DNA from: Hyphomonas sp.
GTDB lineage: Bacteria > Pseudomonadota > Alphaproteobacteria > Caulobacterales > Hyphomonadaceae
DNA length: 11,505 bases
NCBI GenBank assembly: GCA_029287305.1
Contig: JARFRJ010000487.1
Span: 1-11,505, forward strand
Reading direction: 5' to 3'
Of this stretch, positions 1 through 6,048 are shown piece by piece (position 1 is the first letter of the stretch; each line of letters starts with the position of its first letter). The translations under genes were made by a program, and so were the position numbers. The notes under the pieces are model-generated. The model had not been told where the DNA came from, made no database searches, and was given only the letters and a program-made list of their open reading frames with translations.

Positions 1-1817
1 AGTCGATTTACTTCGCTGATCTCCATATTCGCTGTGGCACCGATTAAATCGTCAATAATAGCCGTCACAGGGGCTGTGATTATGGGTCTGCGACCCTCCA
101 ATACTTCAATAGTAATCTGGTCGCCATAGCCGGCGCTTAGCATCTTCGCCATTTGTGAAGACAGGGTCAGTCCAAAATCTGCGACCGGCACGATCTGGTC
201 CTCATCAGTCACCAATTGCTTGGTGCGCGCTTCTGTTGAAAGACCAATCAGAGCGGCGCGTTCTGTAATCGCCCCATTGCGAAAGCGAACAAAGACATCG
301 CGTCTGGGTTCTGCAGAAATCACCGCTGGGAGGCGCTGAATTTCGTAAAGCGCGGCACGGTTTTGCGGCTCCACAAAGGTCACTGACGCATCATAGACAT
401 CCGTTCGATAATATATTTTGTCGACCATTTCATCGGTTGAATCAAAGGCAAACAGAGTTCCAACAAGCAGCGCCATCGCGGCAGCAATGCCGAACATGGT
501 CATCCCTGCCCGCAACGGCCAGCGCGTCAGGTGACGCAGGATCATACGGGTCGGTTCATCAACATTGGACCCCAAGCCGACTTGTTGCAAAACCCCGCGC
601 CGATAGATGGTTGGCGGTGCCGGGTTCATCGCTTCAGCCGGTTTGAGACGTGCGGCGTTCAAGGCTGCATTAAGAGCCCCCAGCACAGCAGCAGAGAAGG
701 CGGCGGACGCGCTGATCAAGAATGCTGACGGCTCCAAAACCTGCACGATTTCGGGAAACCGCATTGTATCAGAGTATAAATGTGTCAACAGGCGTGCGAG
801 CAAGCGGCCTAGAATGACGCCGGCAATTACCCCTCCTGATGTCAATACCAATGCCAGTTTGACATAATGCCAAGCAACTTCGCCATTGCCATACCCAAAA
901 GCTTTAAGCAGTCCGATTTGTTGGCGTTCAACTGCAATCAGGCGCGAAAGAATAGCATGGATGAGCAGGGCGGAAACAATCAGAAATACGGGGGGAATAA
1001 TCCGCGCCATTGCAATCAGGCCATTCATCTCTGAGACAACAAAAGCATTCGACAATTGATCTTCCCGGCCATAAGCGCCAATCGCTCCATAGGGCGCAAG
1101 CAGCCGGTCCAAGGCATCAATTATGCCGGGTTCGGATGCGTTTGGCAGTAGAGAGACAGCAAGATTATTAAAAGCACCGTCGAGATCAAAGGCCGCTTCC
1201 AGAGACTGTTTGCGCATCCAGAATATCCCAAACCGCTTATCATCCGGGAGCAGACTGCCCGTTGCCAATGTCCAGATATATTCAGGACTGTCCCCAATCC
1301 CGACAATTTCAATGTCGCGCGCACGACCATTCAGGATCGCCCGGACCTGATCTCCTGGACGGTATCCATGGGCTTGGGCAAAAGCTTTGCTGATAATCGC
1401 TTCATCGGGCCGGGTCAGTTTCGGCCAGCGCCCATCATACAGCAAAACGTCATTTAATACGGGGCGACCCTGATCTGGCAGGGAAACCAATTGTGCATTG
1501 GCGGGTTCGCCAAGCCCTTCAATGTCCAGTGTCACGATGCGCGTAATCCGCGGATCGGCTGTTCTGACCCCTTCAATGTCTCGCACATCTGGGATCAAGC
1601 GCTCTGGTGCGCGTTTCACATCGGCAAACACATCGGCAAAGCGGTAGCGCTCATAATAAGAATCGCGGCTTTGCTGAAGCGACGCCACTGCGCCAAGCGC
1701 CATAATCAGGATACCGACGCCGCAAGCAACAATAATGCCCACCGCAAAGGCCTGCCCTTTAAGGCGCGCAAGATCGCGCAGCAGCTTGCGGTCAAGGGAG
1801 GATATCAAGCTCACCAT
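1..1817 (-). CDS. FtsX/MacB-type ABC transporter permease, 3' part cut by window edge
   Basis: The minus strand is open without a stop from the ATG at 1815-1817 to base 1, giving 605 residues and then running off the window. The protein begins [20 protein letters not shown], followed by TM1 (about residues 22-46) and a large extracytoplasmic domain (about 47-260). A block of three TM segments follows (about 266-290, 318-346, 362-388). It contains the FtsX-family cytoplasmic signature [14 protein letters not shown] near residue 300 and ends in LKPAEAM. A fifth TM (about 435-460, [20 protein letters not shown]) opens a second extracytoplasmic domain. This is the layout of the two-FtsX-domain permeases (COG0577), usually about 780-850 residues, so the last TM block is probably outside the window. 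Its ATG lies inside the stop region of the ATPase gene (ATGGTGA, 7-bp overlap), so the two are translationally coupled subunits of one transporter. The substrate is unknown; family members export or extract lipids, lipoproteins, peptides or drugs. A HlyD-type adaptor gene may lie further left, outside the window. Confidence 0.9.
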   Translation of the reverse strand, partial: MVSLISSLDRKLLRDLARLKGQAFAVGIIVACGVGILIMALGAVASLQQSRDSYYERYRFADVFADVKRAPERLIPDVRDIEGVRTADPRITRIVTLDIEGLGEPANAQLVSLPDQGRPVLNDVLLYDGRWPKLTRPDEAIISKAFAQAHGYRPGDQVRAILNGRARDIEIVGIGDSPEYIWTLATGSLLPDDKRFGIFWMRKQSLEAAFDLDGAFNNLAVSLLPNASEPGIIDALDRLLAPYGAIGAYGREDQLSNAFVVSEMNGLIAMARIIPPVFLIVSALLIHAILSRLIAVERQQIGLLKAFGYGNGEVAWHYVKLALVLTSGGVIAGVILGRLLARLLTHLYSDTMRFPEIVQVLEPSAFLISASAAFSAAVLGALNAALNAARLKPAEAMNPAPPTIYRRGVLQQVGLGSNVDEPTRMILRHLTRWPLRAGMTMFGIAAAMALLVGTLFAFDSTDEMVDKIYYRTDVYDASVTFVEPQNRAALYEIQRLPAVISAEPRRDVFVRFRNGAITERAALIGLSTEARTKQLVTDEDQIVPVADFGLTLSSQMAKMLSAGYGDQITIEVLEGRRPIITAPVTAIIDDLIGATANMEISEVNR

Positions 1818-2548
1818 TCAATCTCCGCTGGTTTACGTCGGCGACCGATCGTTTCGATACGCGCAATCCCCCCATCTGAAAATCGAATGACCCGGTCGGC
1901 CATCTCTGCAATTCCCACATTGTGGGTAATGATAAGCGTTGTTGCCCCAAGCTCAGCATTAACCTGCTCAAGCGCTTCAAGCACGCGCACCCCGGTCTGG
2001 CTATCCAATGCACCTGTTGGTTCATCGCAAAGCAGCAGGTCCGGACGTTTGGCGATCGCTCGGGCGACAGCAACCCGCTGTTGCTCGCCGCCTGAAAGCT
2101 GCGCTGGGAAATGGTTTATGCGTTCGGCCAAGCCGACCATGGCAAGCGCCTCTTCTGCCGATATGGGATCACGCGCAATTTCAGTCACGAGGGCAACATT
2201 CTCTTTGGCCGTAAGGCTCGGCACAAGATTGTAGAACTGGAAGATAAATCCCACATGCGCGCGTCGATAGCGGGTCAGACCCGCCGCATCAAAGTCAGTC
2301 AAAGTTCGACCGGAAAATTTTACTGTGCCTGATGTCGGACTATCGAGCCCGCCAATAATGTTGAGCAGCGTCGACTTTCCACTGCCTGAAGGCCCTAGTA
2401 GAACGATCAGTTCACCGGGCTGAATATCCAGATCGACACCGCGAAGGGCATGAACTTTTACATCTCCGGTTTCATAGACCTTGGTCAGACCTCGCACTGA
2501 CAGGATGGGGTCACCCGCCAATGTCTCAAGAGCCGCGTCTACAGACAT
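1811..2548 (-). CDS. ABC transporter ATP-binding protein, LolD/MacB type
   Basis: This 245-residue protein is a complete ABC ATPase. Visible motifs are Walker A GPSGSGKS (residues 52-59), Q-loop Gln104 in [10 protein letters not shown], signature LSGGEQQ (151-157), Walker B LLLCDE (171-176), D-loop ALD (180-182) and the switch His209 in ITHN. The Q-loop and signature wording are typical of the LolD/MacB/YknY branch, which pairs with FtsX-like permeases and powers mechanotransmission rather than classic import. It is the first gene of a two-gene operon with the permease, overlapping it by 7 bp. The ATG at 2546-2548 fits the normal N-terminal length, with the first beta strand at [12 protein letters not shown]. 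However, no convincing Shine-Dalgarno sequence precedes it: the 20 bases upstream are pyrimidine- and AT-mixed. The inverted-repeat element begins only about 10 bp upstream, so the native leader may have been displaced. The catalytic residues are all intact, so the protein should be functional if expressed. Confidence 0.95.
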   Translation of the reverse strand: MSVDAALETLAGDPILSVRGLTKVYETGDVKVHALRGVDLDIQPGELIVLLGPSGSGKSTLLNIIGGLDSPTSGTVKFSGRTLTDFDAAGLTRYRRAHVGFIFQFYNLVPSLTAKENVALVTEIARDPISAEEALAMVGLAERINHFPAQLSGGEQQRVAVARAIAKRPDLLLCDEPTGALDSQTGVRVLEALEQVNAELGATTLIITHNVGIAEMADRVIRFSDGGIARIETIGRRRKPAEIEW

Positions 2549-2564
2549 GCTGTAGGCTAGAGCA

Positions 2565-2582
2565 TGTCCGAGCTAAAATGGG
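2565..2582 (+). repeat. Left terminal inverted repeat (18 bp perfect core)
   Basis: TGTCCGAGCTAAAATGGG is matched exactly by its reverse complement at 2865-2882. Seven further bases outward (2558-2564, TAGAGCA) match the other end (TAGAACG) at five positions. Confidence 0.9.
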
Positions 2583-2630
2583 CCGTTTGAGCGCTGTAAT
2601 TTTTTGTCTCTGCTAGGAGCTGTTCACGCC

Positions 2631-2646
2631 GTGGTGCGAGCACCAC
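2631..2646. repeat. Short perfect hairpin inside the element
   Basis: GTGGTGC-GA-GCACCAC is a 7-bp perfect stem with a 2-base centre. A sister hairpin with the same TGCGAGCA centre lies at 2777-2790 on the opposite strand, and the two have some flanking similarity (a CAAGGG block, then GACGC, then an A-rich AAAAG). This suggests the two halves of the element are diverged inverted copies. Confidence 0.6.
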
Positions 2647-2776
2647 AAGGGGACAGCGACGCAGCAGAGGCGGAAAAGAACAAGCTAAAACGGTTTTATA
2701 GCCTATTAAATTCATATGATTATTTCCTTGATCGCTTGGATGTCTTTTTCGCGCTGACAGCGTCAAAGCCCTTGGA

Positions 2777-2790
2777 CGATGCTCGCATCG
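2777..2790. repeat. Second short perfect hairpin inside the element
   Basis: CGATGC-TC-GCATCG is a 6-bp perfect stem. Read on the minus strand, its core TGCGAGCA is the same as that of the hairpin at 2631-2646. There is no T-run beside it, so it is not a convincing terminator. Confidence 0.55.
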
Positions 2791-2864
2791 CCCTGCCGTC
2801 TTTTCCTTGTCACCACGTCCCGCTGGTCAAAAAACCCATTCCATCGTTGCGCTGCCCAAACTGA

Positions 2865-2882
2865 CCCATTTTAGCTCGGACA
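2865..2882 (-). repeat. Right terminal inverted repeat (18 bp perfect core)
   Basis: CCCATTTTAGCTCGGACA is the exact complement of the left repeat at 2565-2582. The outward extension to 2889 contains the stop codon (2887-2889) of the minus-strand Usp gene. Confidence 0.9.
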
Positions 2883-2886
2883 CGTT

Positions 2887-3759
2887 CTAATGCACCATCA
2901 GAACGCTGCGATCAGCATGCGCCAGCATATGTCGCGTCACACCGCCCAATATCGTCTCGAACAAGCGAGCGTGAGAATACCCCCCCATAACGACAAGATC
3001 ACAATTATGGACCTCAGCCTGATTGAGTATCCGCTCTGCGACCTGACGCTTTGGCCAATCGACTTCTTGTGCGCTGACTTTAACCCCGCAGCGTTCAAGA
3101 TAGTTTGCAGCGTCACGGCAGCTAGGTGTGCCTGTATCCACTTCGCCAATGGTAACCACGATCGTTTCCTCAGCCTTTTCTAAAAACGGCCTCGCCGCCA
3201 CCATTGCCCGCGCCGCTGGCAAACTGCCATCCCAGGCAAGAACAACACGTTTGGGCATATTTTCAAGACCGGCACGCGGCACCAGCATAACAGGTCGCCC
3301 CGATGACATTAACAGGGCTTCGAAAACGGGAGTTTCAAGAAATAGATTTTTCTCATCTGGTAGCGGTAAAATTGAGAGATCAACAATCCGACCAAACTGG
3401 CCGTAATCGTGTTGAAGTGTTCCAGGGCCGTCCGCCCAAGACGCCGTCACTCCATTTTGATGCAGCGCCTCCTCAAGTGGGACGATATGTGCCCCTGCTT
3501 TTTGGCAGGTTTCATCGAACACAGCGCGAAGCCTTTTCGCTAATTCTTCGGCAGCCGCCTGGGTCGCCTGATCCGCGACAGCCATGTTTTCAGGCACCAT
3601 AGGGTAATAGGAAACAGGCGGATAATAAGTATGTAATTGGCGCACATGTTTGGCATGAATATGCGCATGAAACGCCTGGGCGAGACGCAAGGCGCTATCT
3701 ATTTGCGCTTTTGCTGTGGCTTCAAAAATCATCGGCGTCAGTATGGTCTTATAGCTCAT
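2887..3759 (-). CDS. Two-domain universal stress protein (UspA family)
   Basis: This 290-residue protein has the length and repeat structure of tandem Usp proteins, with a first domain at about residues 1-160 and a second at about 165-290 (start KRVVLAWDGSLPAARA). The C-terminal motif GGYSHARLFETILGGVTRHM (from residue 259) corresponds to the family's ATP-binding pattern GxxG-x9-G[S/T], but the second glycine is a serine. The first domain has no recognisable version of the motif, so nucleotide binding is uncertain. The end SVLMVH resembles the usual Usp terminus, so the gene is complete although its TAG lies in the inverted repeat of the adjacent element. The ATG at 3757-3759 is preceded by AGGAG with a 9-base spacer. 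A 9/10 FNR/FixK box at 3819-3832 faces it, centred 66.5 bp upstream, so induction at low oxygen is likely. Usp proteins are cytoplasmic stress and dormancy factors; the specific target here is unknown. Confidence 0.93.
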   Translation of the reverse strand: MSYKTILTPMIFEATAKAQIDSALRLAQAFHAHIHAKHVRQLHTYYPPVSYYPMVPENMAVADQATQAAAEELAKRLRAVFDETCQKAGAHIVPLEEALHQNGVTASWADGPGTLQHDYGQFGRIVDLSILPLPDEKNLFLETPVFEALLMSSGRPVMLVPRAGLENMPKRVVLAWDGSLPAARAMVAARPFLEKAEETIVVTIGEVDTGTPSCRDAANYLERCGVKVSAQEVDWPKRQVAERILNQAEVHNCDLVVMGGYSHARLFETILGGVTRHMLAHADRSVLMVH

Positions 3760-3818
3760 CGCAGCAAGCTCCTATGGCAGTGTTTCCATAAGACTGGCCC
3801 AGATGTTCGCAAGGTCAT

Positions 3819-3832
3819 TTGATTCAGTTCAA
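3819..3832 (-). promoter_or_regulatory. FNR/FixK-type box facing the usp gene
   Basis: TTGAT-TCAG-TTCAA matches the consensus TTGAT-N4-ATCAA at 9 of 10 positions and the FixK core TTGA-N6-TCAA fully. Its centre (3825.5) is 66.5 bp from the usp ATG. Confidence 0.7.
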
Positions 3833-3841
3833 GCGAGCGAG

Positions 3842-3857
3842 GAGGTTTAATAACCTC
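3842..3857. repeat. Perfect dyad GAGGTT-TAAT-AACCTC between the two boxes
   Basis: The 6-bp arms match perfectly around TAAT. It sits between the two FNR/FixK-type boxes, where a second regulator could bind both promoters. It has no T-run and is not placed as a terminator. Any operator role is a guess. Confidence 0.4.
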
Positions 3858-3870
3858 AATTGTCAAAAGA

Positions 3871-3884
3871 TTGATCCCGATCAA
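3871..3884 (+). promoter_or_regulatory. Perfect FNR/FixK-type box facing the DUF2267 gene
   Basis: TTGAT-CCCG-ATCAA is an exact match to the FNR/ANR/FixK consensus. Its centre (3877.5) is 66.5 bp from the ATG at 3944, the same distance as the partner box has from usp. Confidence 0.82.
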
Positions 3885-3943
3885 ACCAAGCCAGGGATCA
3901 AATTTGCATTCTCTATGGGTCACGGTAGATTTGGGAGACGAAT

Positions 3944-4402
3944 ATGAGCATGACCGGACTAGCCTCATTTGATGACACGGTGCACACGACCAATCGGTGG
4001 CTCGCCGATATCAAGGAAAATTTGAATTGGTCAGAACGCGGATTGGCACTCAAGGCGCTCCGGACGGTTCTTCATGCCTTGCGCGACCGTTTGCCCGTTC
4101 AATTGTCTGCAAATTTCTCAGCGCAATTGCCCATACTCATCCGGGGTCTTTATTATGAGGGGTGGAATGGTGAACCAAATGATCTGAAAGAGCGTGGGCT
4201 TGATCATTTTCTGCAGCCAATCGAGGAGGCTTTTAGCAATTATCCAGGCGTCGAAGCTGAAACCGTTACCCTCGCCGTTTTCGACACTATTCGCCAGCAT
4301 GTCTCAGAAGGCGAAACGAGCAAGATACTGCACGCCCTGCCCCGCAAAGTTCGTGATATGCTTGACCAGCCATATCGGGTGAAACCAATCAAAGGTCTAT
4401 AA
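3944..4402 (+). CDS. DUF2267 domain protein
   Basis: This 152-residue soluble protein has no signal peptide or membrane segment. The stretches ALKALRTVLHALRDRLPV, SAQLPILIRGLYYEGW and the later charged helices around TIRQHVSEGE and VRDMLDQPY are hallmarks of the DUF2267 family, and the length is about usual for it. The biochemical function of the family is not established; members are often found beside Usp, Hsp20 and low-oxygen stress genes. The first ATG is preceded by GGGAG with a 6-base spacer. A second ATG lies two codons downstream, but the first fits the ribosome site better. A perfect FNR/FixK box is centred 66.5 bp upstream. The FAD oxidoreductase gene begins 45 bp after its stop with no visible terminator, so the two are probably cotranscribed. 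Confidence 0.9.
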   Translation: MSMTGLASFDDTVHTTNRWLADIKENLNWSERGLALKALRTVLHALRDRLPVQLSANFSAQLPILIRGLYYEGWNGEPNDLKERGLDHFLQPIEEAFSNYPGVEAETVTLAVFDTIRQHVSEGETSKILHALPRKVRDMLDQPYRVKPIKGL

Positions 4403-4447
4403 GGCGTAAAAAACATTGGCGATCCAGAGAAAACAACGAGGTTCAAG

Positions 4448-6001
4448 ATGACAGATACTGACAAGGCGCACTGGGATGCGATTGTCATCGGATCCGGCAT
4501 TGGAGGCATGGCCGCCGCCGCCGCGCTTAGCCATCTTGGGAACAAGGTGCTTTTGCTTGAGCAGCATCATATGCTTGGCGGATTGACGCACAGCTTTTCG
4601 CGCGAAGGCTTTATGTGGGACGTTGGCATTCATTATTTGAGCTTGCTGGCCCCGGGCGACCGCATACGCGAATTGCTCGACTGGCTGTGCGATACGCCCA
4701 TAGAATTCGTATCTCTGGGATCAATATATGACACGATACATATTGGTTCATCAGAGCCGCTGACACTCTCCCGGCCCTATGAAGCCCAGGAAAGGGATAT
4801 GAAAGACCGTTTTCCCGATCAGGCCGAGGCGATCGAGGCCTGGACCGATGCGCTGCGCGAGGGCCGCAAAGCGATGTATAAAATACTTCCAACGCGCGCA
4901 ATGCCAAAGATCGCAGGCGACATGCTCGACTGGTGGAACCGACGAGAGATTGCAAAATGGTGCGCGCGCACGACCAAAGAGGTCATCGATGATCTCACCG
5001 ATAACCCAGAACTTGCCGCTATAATGGCAGCGCAATGGGGCGATCATGGTGGGCGTCCGGGCCTTGCCAGCTTCGCGATGCATGCCCTGATATCTGCATC
5101 TTACCTAGAGAGCGGCTCTTGGTATCCCGTGGGGGGAAGCGCGGCTTTTGCTGAACATATCATCCCGACCCTCGTCAAAAATGGCGGGGAGGCTCGCGCA
5201 GCGGTCCGCGTCACGGGGCTTTTGTTCGAGGGGGACACAGTTATAGGCGTCCAGACCGCCGACGGCACGCCTATCAGGGCCAATGCCGTGATCTCCGATA
5301 TCGGTGCCCGCGAGACCATTGATAATTTATTGCCGGAAAATTGCGGACACGAAGACTGGATCGCACAAATTCGCGCGCTGCCCTCCAGTATCGCGCATTA
5401 CACCCTGTTCCTAGGCTTCGAAGGTGATATTGAGGCGGCGGGTGCCACAAAGTCAAACCATTGGATATATCCGACGGGTGAAACTGATCTTGTCTGGACC
5501 GAGGCCCCGGACGGTGTGCCGCCGGTTATGGTCGCCTCCTTTGGTTCGCTAAAAAACCCGGCACATGATCCGGGCCCGCATCAAAAACATATGGGGCAGT
5601 TTTTGGTCTGGTCTGATTGGGGCCCCGTCACGCAATGGGCGGACCGGCCCGCTGGCGCACGCGCAGAGGCGTATGCCGACTTCAAGCGGCGGGTCGAAGA
5701 CACATTAATGGCACAATTCGAACGCTACTTCCCTGAGCTCGCCAAGCTGGTCGTATACCGAGAATTGGCCACGCCGCTCTCCACCGTCGCTTTTACAGGT
5801 CACAGCAAAGGCGCATTCTATGGTCTCGATGTCACCCCGCAGCGCGTGATGTGCGACGGGTTGCGCGCCAAGACGCCAATCCCCGGCCTATTCCTAGCCG
5901 GGCAAGACGTGGCAAGCCCTGGTATTCCCGGAGCACTGATGGGCGGTCTTCTCTCGGCGGCCAGCGTCGATCGAAAACTGCTCGGTAAATTCAGAGGATA
6001 G
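4448..6001 (+). CDS. FAD/NAD(P)-dependent oxidoreductase, CrtI / retinol-saturase-like
   Basis: This 517-residue flavoprotein of the phytoene desaturase / carotene isomerase / all-trans-retinol 13,14-reductase family (COG1233) has a dinucleotide-binding N-terminus, AIVIGSGIGGMAAAAAL (residues 11-27; glycines 15, 17 and 20), with Glu38 at the end of the second strand. These are followed by the HHMLGGLTHSF substrate-side loop and GFMWDVGIHYL (about 55-64). The C-terminal FAD motif GLFLAGQDVASPGIPGALMGG lies at about 480-500. Family members oxidise, reduce or isomerise polyene chains such as carotenoids and retinoids; the true substrate cannot be read from the sequence. No other carotenoid genes are in the window, so a role in redox or membrane lipid chemistry is as plausible as pigment synthesis. 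The ATG has GAGG six bases upstream. It follows the DUF2267 gene by 45 bp and converges on the mechanosensitive channel gene. Confidence 0.88.
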   Translation: MTDTDKAHWDAIVIGSGIGGMAAAAALSHLGNKVLLLEQHHMLGGLTHSFSREGFMWDVGIHYLSLLAPGDRIRELLDWLCDTPIEFVSLGSIYDTIHIGSSEPLTLSRPYEAQERDMKDRFPDQAEAIEAWTDALREGRKAMYKILPTRAMPKIAGDMLDWWNRREIAKWCARTTKEVIDDLTDNPELAAIMAAQWGDHGGRPGLASFAMHALISASYLESGSWYPVGGSAAFAEHIIPTLVKNGGEARAAVRVTGLLFEGDTVIGVQTADGTPIRANAVISDIGARETIDNLLPENCGHEDWIAQIRALPSSIAHYTLFLGFEGDIEAAGATKSNHWIYPTGETDLVWTEAPDGVPPVMVASFGSLKNPAHDPGPHQKHMGQFLVWSDWGPVTQWADRPAGARAEAYADFKRRVEDTLMAQFERYFPELAKLVVYRELATPLSTVAFTGHSKGAFYGLDVTPQRVMCDGLRAKTPIPGLFLAGQDVASPGIPGALMGGLLSAASVDRKLLGKFRG

Positions 6002-6019
6002 TCCTATTGTCTTTTAAAG

Positions 6020-6042
6020 CGCGTATCTACGACATGTACGCG
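6020..6042. terminator. Weak dyad between convergent genes, possible bidirectional terminator
   Basis: CGCGTA (6020-6025) pairs perfectly with TACGCG (6037-6042) around an 11-base loop, in the 47-bp gap between two converging genes. On the minus strand it is followed by only a short CTTT, and on the plus strand there is no T-run. It is not a strong intrinsic terminator; placement is the main argument. Confidence 0.25.
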
Positions 6043-6048
6043 GCGCGA

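Larger units (their letters stand above)
2558..2889. mobile_element. MITE-like or IS-remnant element with terminal inverted repeats
   Basis: The segment is bounded by an 18-bp perfect inverted repeat, TGTCCGAGCTAAAATGGG at 2565-2582 and its complement at 2865-2882. The repeat extends outward to 25 bp with two mismatches (2558-2582 and 2865-2889). Imperfect similarity continues inward: both ends continue with a CxGTTTGxGC-like stretch and each later reaches TTTTTTG. The TG...CA ends and total length of about 320-330 bp fit a non-autonomous transposable element or a deletion remnant of an insertion sequence (families such as IS3, IS21 and IS481 have TG...CA ends). No transposase is encoded, and no clear target-site duplication is visible at either choice of boundary. 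The right repeat contains the TAG stop of the neighbouring Usp gene, and the left end lies about 10 bp from the ATG of the ABC ATPase. It could instead be a species-specific intergenic repeat family. The boundaries are seen directly; mobility is inferred. Confidence 0.6.
3760..3943. promoter_or_regulatory. Divergent control region between usp and DUF2267 genes
   Basis: These 184 non-coding bases separate two divergent genes. They hold two FNR/FixK-type palindromes (3819-3832 and 3871-3884, centres 52 bp apart, close to five helical turns) and a perfect 6-bp-stem dyad between them. If class II activation at -41.5 applies, the start sites would be near 3784 (minus) and 3919 (plus). Weak -10-like TCTTAT (3793-3788, minus) and CTCTAT (3911-3916, plus) lie near the expected places, and both are followed by GG. 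The start sites are inferred. Confidence 0.7.

Noticed and set aside
1491..2234. 247-codon plus-strand open frame
   Set aside because: It is antisense to the ABC permease and ATPase, which have unmistakable motifs; its composition is that of a shadow frame.
2557..2715. 52-codon minus-strand frame starting MNLIGYKTVLACSF, with AAGGA upstream
   Set aside because: It is short and its last codons are the inverted repeat itself. It has no recognisable homology, although a ribosome site is present; probably chance.
2604..2864. 86-codon plus-strand reading frame spanning the inverted-repeat element
   Set aside because: It starts with TTG, has no ribosome site, resembles no known family and ends inside the terminal repeat.
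2565..2882. Inverted repeat acting as a transcription terminator
   Set aside because: The arms are about 280 bp apart and no T-run follows either arm, so a simple terminator hairpin does not fit.
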